Shown here piece by piece: positions 1 through 10,863 of a stretch of DNA of 64,000 bases. Made by a program: the position numbers and the translations under genes. The notes below the pieces were generated by a model. It ran no database searches. It was given only the letters and a program-made list of their open reading frames with translations, and was not told the origin of the DNA. Position 1 is the stretch's first letter. Every line of letters starts with the position of its first letter. The DNA lies in assembly GCF_030272615.1 (NCBI RefSeq), contig NC_081407.1, forward strand, positions 267,539,075 through 267,603,074, given 5' to 3'. The stretch is from Cryptomeria japonica. Its lineage: Eukaryota; Streptophyta; Pinopsida; Cupressales; Cupressaceae.

Positions 1-254
1 TTGAGTATAGTGTTGAAGAAGTCTTCATCAAGCCTAATTAGCTTTTTTCTACTAGTATCCTTCACACTCCTGCTAACATGATCAAAATGATTTGCAGTTG
101 TCATAACAAACTCATGATCCTGAGTAGGCATTAGGAATGTTAAGACCATATGAATACAATTGTTGATGGTAGGCTCCATCTTATAGTATGCGGGTGGTTG
201 CTCAATCCTCTTGAGAAATTATGTCAAGTCCACACGACCTATTTCAATATCCCT
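1..254 (-). pseudogene. Unidentified ORF, downstream segment, broken
   Basis: Read on the minus strand, this edge stays open apart from one TAA at 219-221. It contains segments such as MEPTINNCIHMVLTFLMPTQ and KKLIRLDEDFF, and it runs off the window. I do not recognise the family. The same strand and frame resume on the far side of the palindromic insertion (4079-4138), so the two segments were probably one reading frame before the insertion. It could be a decayed host gene or part of an older transposon. The stop and the insertion make it non-functional as it stands. The continuity is seen in the sequence; that it is a gene is inference. Confidence 0.35.
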
Positions 255-259
255 TATAT

Positions 260-1506
260 GATCTATTAGACAACTCAGATAACCGATGAACAACTAAGAG
301 GGGGGGGTGAATCAGTTGTTAACAGATTATAGAACTTTAAGCATTAAAACCTTATTACCGGAATACATAAACTAAATACCAAAATAGCAGATATAACAAT
401 TAAGCACAAATATAATCCACAGAACATTTACCAACCATCCACAAAAGATAACACCAAGATTCGTATGTGGAAAACCCGGTAAAGGGAAAAACCAGGGTGG
501 GAAGCCTACCCACAGTCAGATAATACTTCTACAGTAAGTATGTGATTATATAAAGAGGGGCATACACATGCAAGAAGGCCAACAGCCTAGAGTGCGCTAC
601 TCATCACAAAAGGAATCTCAATGACTAGAAAATAAATCCAAACTACAATCCGGAAAGAAGAGTGAAGTGCAAGAATAGCATCTCCTATGCCTGAATACAG
701 TTCCGATTAAGCTCAGTACCAGAGGTCTTAAACCTCTTTCACCAACCCAATTTGATCACTTATGATCGACCAAAACCTATGCATATGATTACAACCTTAT
801 TCGCACACAGATAATCCTATATCCCAAAAACCCATGAATATGCCCATGATCTACAAAGAGATCTTACATCATATTTATACCAACTCGGGACCTAAACAAT
901 TAGGTCGGCCACCTAAAAGATAATACAATAAATTCATAACATAAACCCGCATTCCAATGATCAACCAAGTCATCCTAAGACCGAAATAACATAATCCAAT
1001 CAATAGATCCAATCGAAAACGCATCGAAATCATCCACCAACACGTTACATAAACTAGTCCATAACCTAGCAGAATAAGATAGCATTAGGTCCAGACCCAA
1101 ATCCAACACCACCGATCAATAGTTTCACAAACAAGATAACCATCAACATCCCGAAAGCCATCTAGAAGCCGCACCAACACCACTTATCAAGTGCATCAAA
1201 AGATCTTCAACAAAGCTCTGTCGGTAAAACCCTTACCAGTGACCAAAAGGCTTATTAGAACAAATGATAGCTCCTGAGTCATCAAATCCCAAACCAAATA
1301 GTCGTGTTACACATCTGAATAGCATGAATGACAGATCCAAACCAATTCCACAAACTGAAGCATACTAGAGCATACTAGATCAATATCATAATCCAACCGC
1401 TCTACTGGAACCTACCAGAAACCAGTAAACAACCAAAACAGTCGGTGTTGCCATCAATGACAAAACATCAATGCAACACATAATAAATTTCTCTAATTTT
1501 CCAACA
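260..1506 (-). repeat. LTR of the left arm (SIRE-like Copia)
   Basis: On the minus strand this starts TGTTGGAAAATTAG just after a polypurine tract (GGGGGA) and runs about 1.25 kb to a short G/C homopolymer (300-307) typical of the 3' end of these LTRs. It matches 2824-4078 in inverted order along its length. The outer end lacks the usual CA and carries about 9 extra bases compared with the right arm, so that end is approximate. Confidence 0.7.
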
Positions 1507-1893
1507 ATCTCCCCCTTTGGCATTGATGGAAACACTAGATGTGAAAAACATCCATGTGCCAAGAAATGCCAAACAAGTCTCCCCCAAAGGAAGACAACCA
1601 ACAATCTCCCATAAGATGATATTACAATGAAGTTAACAAACTCCCCCTATGAATGATATCCCTATTAAGCTCTGATCTCACTTTGACTGATATTCTGTTA
1701 GGCTATGTTTTTCACATATATCTCTCCCCCTTTGACATCAATGCCAAAAATCTGACATAAATATCAAAGAAAAATCATAAATCCACTGAACCACATAGCT
1801 GACTACTCCCCCTGAGTAGTAGCACCAACACATCAATCCGTAATGATTAGTAGCTCTGTAAATGCATACTGAACTGATGCCAATCAGCATCAC

Positions 1894-2358
1894 TCAGGTC
1901 TCTATCGAAGGGGCAGAAACCCCCAATCTATCTCTGAAGTACTCAAATGATTCCTTAGGCAAAGGTTTAGTGAAGATATATGCAATCTGCTCTTTAGTGT
2001 TCACATAAACCAGTCTGACTTCATTTGCTTCCACCTTCTCCTTCAAAAAGTTGTACTTGATAGATATGTGCTTTGTCTTAGAATGAAATACCGGATTCTT
2101 TGATATGTCAATAGCAGCAGAGTTATCACAGTGAATAACTACCGGTTCGGTACAATCCACCCTTATATCCTTCAACATTTGCTTCATCCATAGAACTTGT
2201 GTACAGTTAGTAGCAGTAGCAACATACTTAGCTTTAGCAGTAGATAAAGAGCTACATGACTGCTTCTTGCTAATCCATGAAACAAGTTTCTTTCCAAGAA
2301 AGAAAGCTCCACCGGATGTGCTCTTTTGGTAATCAACATCTCCAACCCAATCTTCACT
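1894..2358 (-). pseudogene. Copia RNase H, C-terminal fragment of Pol
   Basis: This is an open minus-strand frame encoding the end of a Copia polyprotein: SEDWVGD, then KSTSGGAFFLG, SWISKKQ, HCDNSAAI, NPVFHSKTKHI and FTKPLPKESF, ending at a TGA. These are the standard RNase H landmarks. The N-terminal part of the domain and all of reverse transcriptase are missing, because the sequence turns back on itself at 2350-2363. It is only a remnant of the palindromic insertion and cannot act alone. Confidence 0.85.
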
Positions 2359-2433
2359 AAACCCTTGCCTAAGGAATCATTTGAGTACTTCAGAGACAGA
2401 TTGGGGGTTTCTGCTCCTCCGGTAGAGACTTGA
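2354..2433 (+). pseudogene. Second, inverted copy of the Copia Pol C-terminus
   Basis: The plus strand encodes FTKPLPKESFEYFRDRLG and stops at TGA 2431-2433. This repeats the last codons of the minus-strand RNase H fragment next to it. It begins exactly at the inner edge of the right arm, which shows that the palindrome turns within the Pol coding sequence. Confidence 0.8.
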
Positions 2434-2823
2434 GTGATGTTGATTTGCATCAATCTGGTATGCATTTACAGAGCTACTATTCATTTTGGATTGATGTGTT
2501 GGTGCTACTACTCAGGGGGAGTAGTCAGTTGTGTGGTTCAGTGGATTTATGATTTTTCTTTGATGTTTATGTCAGGTTTTTGGCATTGATGTCAAAGGGG
2601 GAGAGATATATGTGAAAAACATAGCTTAACAGAATATCATTCAAAGGGGAGAGATCAAAGCTTAACAGGGATATCATTCACAGGGGGAGTTTGTTAACTT
2701 CATTGTAATATCATCTTATGGGAGATTGTTGGTTGTCTTCCTTTGGGGGAGACTTGTTTGGCATTTCTTGGCACTTGGATGTTTTTCACATCTAGTGTTG
2801 TCATCAATGTGAAAGGGGGAGAT

Positions 2824-4078
2824 TGTTAGAAAATTGGAGGAATTAATTATGTGTTGCACTGATGTTTTGTCATTGATGGTAACACCGGCTGTTTTGGTTG
2901 TTTACCCATTTCCGATAGAGCAGTTGGATTATGATATTGATCTGGTATGCTTCGGTATGCTTTGGTTTGTGGAATTGGTTTGGATCTGTCATTCAAGCTA
3001 TTCAGATGTGTATCACGATCAGTTGATTCGAGATTTGATGACTTAGGAGCTATTGTTTATTCTAGTAAGCCTTTTGGTCACCGGTAAGGGTTTTACCAAT
3101 AGAGCTTTGTTGAAGATATTTTGATGCACTTGATAAGTGGTGTTGGTGCGGCTTCTAGATGGCTTTCAGGATGTTGATGGTTATCTTGTTCGTGTTCCTG
3201 TTGATCGGTGGTGTTGCATTTAGGACCAAACCTAATGCTATCTTATTATGCTAGGTTATGTATCAGTTTATGTAACGTGTTGGTGGATGATTTTGATGTG
3301 TTACCAGTTGGATCTATTGATTGGATTATGTTATTTCGATCTTAGGCTGACTTGTTGATCATTGGATTGTGGGTTTATATTATGAATTTATTGTATTATC
3401 TTTTAGGAGGCTGACCTAATTGTTTAGGTTTCGGGTTGGTATAAATATGATGTAAGATCTCTTTGTAGATCATGGTTATGGTTATGGGTTTATGATTTTA
3501 AGGGTTATGCAATTATATGTGTGCGAATAAGGTTGTAATCATATGCAAAGGTTTTGGTTGATCATAGGTGATCGAATTGGGTTGGTGAAAGAGGTTTAAG
3601 ACCTTCGATACTGAGCTTAACCAGAACTGTACTCAGGCATAGGAGATGTTATTCTTGCAGTTCACTCTTCTTTTTGGATTGTAGTCTAGATTTATTTTGT
3701 AGTCAATGAGGCTCCTTTTGTGATGAGTAGTGCGCTCTAGGCTATTGGCCTTCCTGCATGTGCAGGCCCCTCTTTTTGTAATCGCATACTTACTGTAGAA
3801 GTATTATCTAACTGTCGATAGGCTTCCCACCATGGTTTTTCCCTTTACTAGGTTTTCCACGTACAAATCTTGGTGTTATCTTTTGTGGATGGTTGGTAAA
3901 TGTTTTGTGTCTTATATTTGTGCTTAACTGTTATATTTGTTATTCCGGTATTTGGTTTATGTATTCTAGTAATAAGGTTTTAATGCTTAAAGTTCTATAA
4001 TCTATTGACAACTGATTCAACCCACCCCCCCCCCCCCCCCCCCCCCCTCTCAGTTGTCCATCGATTATTTGAGCTGAC
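2824..4078 (+). repeat. LTR of the right arm, with a 23-C homopolymer
   Basis: It starts TGTTAGAAAATTGG directly after GGGGGA and is the inverted partner of 260-1506. Near its end an uninterrupted run of 23 C (4025-4047) replaces the 8-bp run of the left arm. It ends GAGCTGAC against the TATAT duplication rather than with the usual CA. Confidence 0.75.
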
Positions 4079-4138
4079 TATATGGAGATCTTGAATTAAG
4101 TTTGAAATTGAATTAGAAAAGCAAGATAACAACTCCAT
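4079..4138 (-). pseudogene. Unidentified ORF, upstream segment
   Basis: On the minus strand an ATG at 4138-4136 opens a frame beginning MELLSCFSNS that reaches the TATAT duplication. It joins in frame to 1-254 once the palindromic insertion and one TATAT copy are set aside. A TAA lies immediately upstream, so this is either the true start or the edge of an exon. The function is unknown. Confidence 0.3.
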
Positions 4139-6340
4139 TTATCCAATCTACTTATGTAATAATCAAAGCAATGTTTTCTCAAATTATGAAAAATCGGATC
4201 TAGAAACACCAAATCAAAAATATGCAAAATGTAAGAAGCATCGGGTTCACCAAAATGTAATGGTGGTAAAATTAGGGTTTCACCAATTGAAATAGTAAAA
4301 CTATTTATCTTACCAAATGAACCATTACTTTAAAAGAGGGGGGCAAATCCAATAGATCTAGCCACAATTCAATTAGGGAAAATGGTTGATAATACTAATC
4401 ATATTTACCAATTTGTTGTCTCCCATTTTTGAGTTGAAATTTGGATGTAAATTGTGAAGTTGGGGAAAGGCAATGGATAATTTAAGAGTAATAGTAAAAA
4501 TGGACTGTTATAGGAATCAAAAAGAGCTACAAAAAGGGACTTAAGTAAAAGAAGAGAATCAAGACCCGTTCCTAAAAATTTGAGTTTATTTTTCGAGGCA
4601 GGGTAGTTGGATTTCACCTTGACCCTCCACTTTTCACTCTGTTGAAATCTGAACTTGTTCATCATTGTCAACTCTATCAAAATCTCCGAGTACAACTCTT
4701 GAATCAATTCTCTACACAGAGAAAGAGAGGAGAAAGGGTTGTGGATATAGGTTTGCCTTGGGTCAAACTTCGGTTTAGGAATTAATCTTGAATTGAATAA
4801 TGTAAGTACTAAAGTAAATGCTAGGAGATATATGTCAGATCTGCAATGGTTTATAGAAAGATTGATGATGCAATGGTTTATAGAAAGATTGAGAAAGATC
4901 AGTTTTCTTATATCATCAATGAATAAAATTATAAATCTAGGATAAGAAATAATTTGAAGGTTTGGTAAGAAAATTAATCCTAGGAATTCGAAGAAGAATG
5001 GTAGTAATGGACTTATTCCTTTTATGAATATTTATAATGCATTGAAACTTAGTTATTTCTAGGATTAGCATCTATTTTATTAACCTTGAAACCCCAAAGA
5101 GAAGAGTAGCTTGGGTAAAGGTGTGAAGGCTTAGACTCTTATTAATGAATCTGGTTTTTTTATTAGCAACTTAAAAGGAACCATTACAACATTTGATTTA
5201 GAAGGTTCTTCTTATGAATTGATTAAATGGATGATTTTTTTATTTATAGCTAACTTTTTGTTATGGTCGGTGCTTAAAATATCATATCGTAACTTGAGAA
5301 TGTATCTTGAGGAGGTAATGAACATTTATGACACTTAGACATTTTCACCAACACATGACTTGTTGTTTTGATCATCTATCAAGAATAATTGTGAATAATA
5401 GACATGTGCATAGTGTTGAAGTTCATGATTGTATTCAATTATTAAGAAGATACATGCATGATTGTATTCGTGTGTTTTCTCCATATTTGGGATAAACTCA
5501 TGCTACGATTACCTCTTGGAATAATTGTGATCGAGATAGAACTGAAATCTTGATATGATTTTAGATAGTTAAGCAAAGAATTTTGTATGTTATATGCATC
5601 TTGTGTGCCTATGATATCGTTACATTAGTGTTAGAATGTAGATATATCATGTTGCACAAACTCCATTATTCTTGTCAGATTTGCATTACCAATCTTTTTA
5701 TGTTGGGTCAAGTATTTTTCATACCAGGAAGAATTTCGGGGAAGTGTAACTACATCACAGTAGGGTGGATACATGCTCTACAATGTTCTCGCTTGTGGTG
5801 TGCTCGATGGAGATAGATGTCGAGAGTTCCTATCATGGTGGTCTTCATGATTTGTTCCTTCTATATTTATTGTATTCAACTATGTGATCTATTGTAAAAG
5901 AATAAGTTTTCCTTATGATTAGCCTCGGTGTTGGCTTGTGTACTCTAACTTTATGTTGAAATATAATTTAATGTCTCCAACCTTGTTTATTTGAACATAT
6001 GACAATAATTTTTGCTTGCTTTATGTCTATCTTATGATTGTATTAATTTGATATTATGATGATCCTTACAAAACTAATCATAAAAGCAAAAAAAAACAAA
6101 AACAAATCATGAGATAATACAAACACACAATAAAAAAGACAAAAATTAAGACATGAATTATAAACTAACCTATTTTTTCCCCTATTTTAAATATCTTCTA
6201 TTAAATATTTTAAAATATATCTAAAAAATAATTATTTAAGAATTAACCTAACACCTCTTAAATTTTTACTTTGTAAATTAAACTCTCTTAAAAAAAATAA
6301 ATTATTTTATTTTTAAATTGTAAGAATTAGTTTAGTCATG
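4139..6340. other. Non-coding AT-rich stretch with an old LTR trace
   Basis: I see no convincing coding sequence. Around 4745-4790 the wording GGTTTGCC, GTCAAAC, CGGTTTAGGAATTAA resembles 16632-16665 inside solo LTR 1, so a very old minus-strand LTR relative probably lies near 4300-4850. The rest has no recognisable feature. Confidence 0.4.
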
Positions 6341-6749
6341 TAATCTGCAGTATACAAGATAAACTCCGATGATGCTGGTGCCACATATCCTTCAAAATTC
6401 AACCAGATCACCTATATTTTTAATGAGTTGTCGGAAAATACAAATCAGTCAGTCTAACACATTGCAGAAGCCTTAATTCTTGGGTACCTAATATTCAAGC
6501 TTTTGGGTTCTCCCCTTAGACCAAATGTACAATTGAGCTTATATCATAATCAATTCATTTTAAGATTAATCCATCACAACTTTCAGTCGGTAGAGATCGT
6601 CTAGAAAAGTAGTAACACAGAAATGCACGTCTCTAGAATCCTTGCATTTGAACTTGGACGGGATAATTCCTGCGGTTAGCTTCACTAGTTCTAACTTGAA
6701 TCATTTGAGGCTCTGGATAACATTGGTGTGGCTTTGATTGAACAATATA
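6341..6749 (+). promoter_or_regulatory. Region upstream of the BAHD start codon
   Basis: This stretch must contain at least part of the 5' leader or promoter of the acyltransferase. An in-frame TGA at 6735-6737 stops the coding frame just upstream of the ATG at 6750. No clear TATA box or named regulatory motif can be picked with confidence, so this is assigned by position only. Confidence 0.25.
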
Positions 6750-7178
6750 ATGGAAGACCTATCACAAGTAAACGTGCTGAGGGTTTCCACGGTGAAACCA
6801 GCTGTGCCTACAGAGAGCAGAAGAATGTTTCTCTCTGCTTTTGATCTAATGTGGCGTGGTATGAAGTCGGTTGAAAGGCTTCTCTTTTACAAGACATCTT
6901 GTAACGAGTTTGATGTAATAGTTGAGAGGTTAAAGAGCAGTCTGTCATCAATTTTGGTGCATTTTTATCCATTGGCAGGGAGATTGGCCTTTGGAGACGA
7001 GAACAAAAGGCTGGAAATAGACTGCAATGATGAAGGAATCCTGTTTTTTGAAGCTTCTGCCAATCTCCATTTCCATGATTTGGAAATTAGTGAGTTTGAG
7101 TACAGACCTGTTTTCAGAAGACTTATCCCTGCCCTCCGCCAATATCAAGAAGAAGAATTACCACTTCTCTCTATCCAG
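6750..7178 (+). CDS. BAHD acyltransferase, exon 1
   Basis: This encodes the first 143 residues of a BAHD-family acyl-CoA-dependent acyltransferase, a soluble, normally cytosolic enzyme that moves an acyl group from CoA to an alcohol or amine. Visible landmarks are an N-terminal strand (VLRVSTVKPAVPT), the LSAFDLMW segment, LLFYK, and the family-typical HFYPLAGRL. The ATG at 6750 is chosen because the frame is closed by TGA at 6735-6737. The exon ends ATCCAG|GTATGT, a good donor, after a Gln codon and in phase 0. Continuing past the donor reads nonsense to a stop at 7260. The best resemblance I recall is to the EPS1 / At3g50280-like uncharacterised group, not to HCT; substrate unknown. Confidence 0.85.
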
Positions 7179-7495
7179 GTATGTGTCGCTTCTGAATTCT
7201 TTCTTTCACTTTCTCAAATGGAAACAAATTGTACAAAATCTACTTGGATTTTTATAATTTAAACATCAGAGCATGTAATATTTACTTCAAGGCGCTAAAA
7301 AGTGACAAAAATCTTAAAACAGGGCTACATAGGTCTCTTTCCAAGATTCCCGGGACTACTACAAGCCACTGTTTCTAGAGACACCGATTCAGCATCTTTG
7401 TCTTTTAAATTCGATGCCATTTATTGCCCGAGCCTCTTCGAATCCCTGCCCGAAACATTACCTTACAATTTGATTTCCACAAAAACTTTGTTGCT

Positions 7496-7920
7496 TTCAA
7501 CTGCACCTTGTGCCATAACAGGCTACAGCTTTGTTGATCATCCAAGTGACCCCAATTAGGGAACCTCTCCTAGACAGGGTAACTAAGAGTTCAAATAAAT
7601 TCCGCTTGATCCAATCTCAAAAGGTCTTGACTACACTGCATTCCCACAAAAACAAAAACTAAAATTAATGGACTATGATTTCTCCCTTTCCACGTTGCTC
7701 TTCTTTAAATATTTGCATTTTCATTTTCACAAATATTAAAGCCATCAACTGCACCCTGTGCCATAACTAGTTGCAGCTATCTTTGATCATCCAAGTGTCC
7801 CCAAATAGCGGGCTCCACCAAGAGAGGCGGCTAAGAGTCAAAGTAAATTCTGCTTGAAACCAATCTTGAAAGGACTTGGCTACAGGGTATTTCCACGAGA
7901 ACATGAACTACAATTTCTTC
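7496..7920. repeat. Diverged tandem duplication of about 190 bp
   Basis: Copy 1 (about 7496-7690) and copy 2 (about 7744-7920) share an ordered series of words: CAACTGCACC, TGTGCCATAAC, GATCATCCAAGTG, CTAAGAGT, and AAAGG followed by CTTG or ACTTGG. Many substitutions separate them, so the duplication is old. No coding role is evident. Confidence 0.6.
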
Positions 7921-9059
7921 CTTGCCGCTTCATTATTAGGGTTTAGAATAGACATGCATAGCTCAGGCATTAAGTGTAGCCAGAGAATATAAATCACACC
8001 ATAACCTAATAAGACTGGCAGGGCTTCCAGACCTGTGGCCCAACACTTTACACTCACACAGATCAAAATTTACACACTTACATTTATTTCATAGATTTTA
8101 AATTCATAAAAAGCAGATTTTATTTACAAAGACCAACTCAACACAGGTTTTAAGCCCTATCTAGAACACTACCAGAAATCTCTGTTCTCCGAGCCTTCCC
8201 CGCTATTCTTTCTCTTCCTATTCTGTTCCTCTTCACTAAAAATGACAAAAAAGAACAGTGTTTCCTTCCAAAAATGACCACAAAGCCCCCTCATTGAAGC
8301 AATGAGATCGTGTATCCCCCCTTTTACTTACTGGCTCCTTGTTCTAGCTCCCAACGCTCCCAGTGGAGGGAGAGAGATTTAGTTGCTCTGCATACTCCCT
8401 TAACTGCTGCCATCGCTCTCTATTCCCACAGATTTAGGATTGAGGGCTTTTAGAACTCAATCATGCAATAAATGTAGGCATCAACCATTTCTTTAATCAA
8501 GCAATAGTATTAAACAGATTACTTCATTCCTATGTTCCACCAACTTTCTAGGGCAAGGATTTTGGGGACAAGGGGGCATGTTTTCAGGATGGCTGGGATG
8601 GAAGGGCATTCAAAAGGGCATGACAATTAAAATTGGGGAAAATCATAAAATATAGGAAATTTCAAATATTCATATGATAAGGCATTCACCATATTCATTG
8701 TATAACTAATATGATGAAAATTGGAGCTGAATTGGAATTCATTTGAGTTGACATACAAATAACCAACATTTCAGTGTCTAATCATTTGAGTATTCATTAT
8801 AACAATAAAATTTAGAAGGCGGAAAGGCTAAAAGTGCAAAAGACGAAATGTAGACAACTACATCAGCTGCTGCTATGCCCGTGCCTTATTATCATCTAAT
8901 TCAAAATTAGAGTTTAAATCTATCACTGCCAATATGAGGGGATCCCTTATTTATTGGAACCTTAGCCAATCCCTATTGTGCCTCCTGATCAATGTGTGGC
9001 ATCTTCAAGGTCAACATCTCACTCTACAATTGGAGTTTGTCAATATTTAGGAGTCTATT
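7921..9059. other. Intron DNA without recognised features
   Basis: No gene, element end or structural RNA could be recognised in this stretch. Confidence 0.5.
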
Positions 9060-10644
9060 GATTCTAAAATTTGCAATATGCATGACATTAACTTCTCTTC
9101 TCATTGAGAGGTAAGCCCCTTTTGATTGACTAAATGAAGTTGTATGTGAACCAATTTCTCTCTACAATAGGGAAATTGATATATGTGAAAAGAAACGAAT
9201 GGTAAGCATCCTCAATTTTGCTTCATCTTTGCCATGCCATGTCCACCATTCAATAGGGTCCATTTAAGATAATGTAGCTCTATTTGTTCTTGCCTTTAGT
9301 TTGCTAAATGTTGGACCCCAAAGATTGACAAAAGCTAGCCACTATGTTCTATTGTTTCCTCATTGCTATACATCTTTCGAAGGTCCTTCATGAGCTTTCT
9401 TTTTCCTCTTCATCACCAAAAGGAGGCACTCTACTAGGCCTTACTACATACTATTTGGGGTTTAGAGCATAGGCTGCTATATGAATTGGGTTATTCATGG
9501 TGTTCCACTGTCTAGTCAGGGACTTACTATGCACCTCATTAATCCCAAATCAAGATTTTTGCTATGAATTGCTTGCTTTCCAAGTAGTTATCAAATGTCT
9601 AAAAAATATCTCCAAGACTAGGAGAGTCTACATCAACATATCCAATGACCAGCTTAATAGGTGAAATGAAGGAGCAAACATATCTACAAACAAAATTTTC
9701 AAAAAAGAATGACACAAATGACAAAGATTGATGCTATTACAAAGGATCAAAATTATTTATAATTTGCAAACTTTTAATAAAATAATAAAATAAAAAATCT
9801 CATACCTTCTAGTGGACTACCAATCATCGTCAAGGATCAATTGCTTCACACTTCTTCCTTTAGCTATTTTTCATCTTTGGCTATCTACCCCACTCAAGAT
9901 TAACCATCATTAATTGTAGAGGCTCTTGCACCTCAAGCATCCTCTTTAACAAAATAAAATAGCTGTCATATCTAGTTTCCACAAGTTTCTTTCCTCAAAA
10001 AAGTTCTAAAGAAAACAAGTGAAGTGGAATGGTTGCAAATAAACATCTTTAGATTTCTCACTTCTGCCACCACACTCTTACCCAATCTTTCCATGTTTTT
10101 CAATGCATGAGCACAATGTAGAGTCCAAAAAATGTGTTTTTGAGAACCCTCCATTATCATGCCAACTTACTTATAGACAGGTGTTGAACCGGTGACTACT
10201 TCTATGACATTGAGGTCCAACCTCCTCTATGCATCTTTCAAAATCAGAAATTGGAAGTGTGCATCCTAATATAAATTGACCTATCCATGATAAGGGAGTA
10301 GCCAATCCTCAACCAAGTTTGTCTCATGTCCATCACTAAACTCCCCCTAGAATACTCTCTATCAAGGATGCTGGTGTGTAGTTTATGTTTTCTAGGAGGC
10401 ATATGAGGGACCAACAAAATTTGTAACTTTCAATATTTATTTGAAATAGAGAGAATGTACCATATATGGGACAACATGAACAAAGAAAAAATTGGCAACT
10501 AAAGAATTTGCAACTTCTCATGCCTACATATTGAACATCTCTGCAACACTAGTAGCCCTTTTCTTTCCCTTGGTAAAACCCTCTCCCCTTTGAGATTCAA
10601 CATCCATGGTTTGGGTAGGCAATGGCGTACTAGATTGCATAGTC
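9060..10644 (-). pseudogene. hAT-type (DUF659) transposase relic
   Basis: Read on minus, the fragments follow the order of a plant hAT/DUF659 transposase and match the second copy at 35864-38316: LDRE...WLRIGYSLIMD, then HIFWTLHCAHALKNMERLG and MFICNHSTS (9972-10160), VETRYDS, KGRSVKQLILDDDWW, NNPIHIAAYALNPK, WWTWHGKDEAKLR and finally a C-terminal dimerisation-like segment near 9060-9130. Many stops and frameshifts interrupt it. The N-terminal end is cut by Copia A and probably continues beyond 17740. It is an old, dead DNA transposon and forms the oldest layer seen in this part of the intron. Confidence 0.7.
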
Positions 10645-10649
10645 TATAC

Positions 10650-10848
10650 TGTTGGATATTCCATCATTTACTTCTACTGTTTATTTTATTTGTTATTGTT
10701 TGTTTTAGTTTGTTAGAGGTTGTTAATCTATTTAGATACTATTTGTTTTTTTTTAGTTTCATGTGGAACCTATAAGTTCCAAATTCATAACTATTTAATA
10801 GCTATATATACCTACTACAACTTTTATACTTGAAAGTCCATTCTCTGA
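10650..10848 (+). repeat. Copia A 5' LTR
   Basis: About 199 bp, starting TGTTGGATATTCC and preceded by the TATAC duplication. It is longer than the 3' LTR mainly because of a T-rich stretch (10680-10710) missing from the latter. Confidence 0.85.
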
Positions 10849-10850
10849 TA

Positions 10851-10863
10851 TGGTATCAAAGCG
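10851..10863 (+). other. Copia A primer-binding site
   Basis: TGGTATCAAAGCG lies two bases after the 5' LTR. It matches the usual complement of the plant initiator tRNA-Met 3' end (TGGTATCAGAGC) with one change. Confidence 0.8.

Larger units (their letters stand above)
260..4078. mobile_element. Palindromic Copia (SIRE-like) retrotransposon insertion
   Basis: Two inverted arms of about 1.7 kb (260-1977 read on minus, 2350-4078 read on plus) flank a 372-bp loop (1978-2349). Each arm holds the last codons of Copia Pol, a 3' untranslated stretch with several G-rich polypurine tracts, and one LTR. The loop is minus-strand RNase H sequence present only once. TATAT lies directly on both outer sides (255-259 and 4079-4083), and a minus-strand reading frame continues across the site, so the whole palindrome appears to have entered as one piece. 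By eye the arms differ at several percent of positions. Gag, protease, integrase and reverse transcriptase are absent. Confidence 0.75.

Noticed and set aside
2184-2465. 93-codon minus-strand ORF across the palindrome turn
   Set aside because: It is in another frame from RNase H and crosses the fold-back point, so it is an artefact of the junction.
4405-4707. 100-codon minus-strand ORF
   Set aside because: Low-complexity, hydrophobic and unlike any family; it lies in a probable old LTR remnant.
6738-7262. Exon 1 read through as a single 174-residue protein
   Set aside because: It would begin at a TTG rather than ATG, and the part after the GTATGT donor loses all BAHD similarity, while exon 2 supplies the exact continuation.
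7302-7559. 85-codon ORF just after BAHD exon 1
   Set aside because: No BAHD or other domain is visible, and it overlaps a non-coding tandem duplication; most likely chance.
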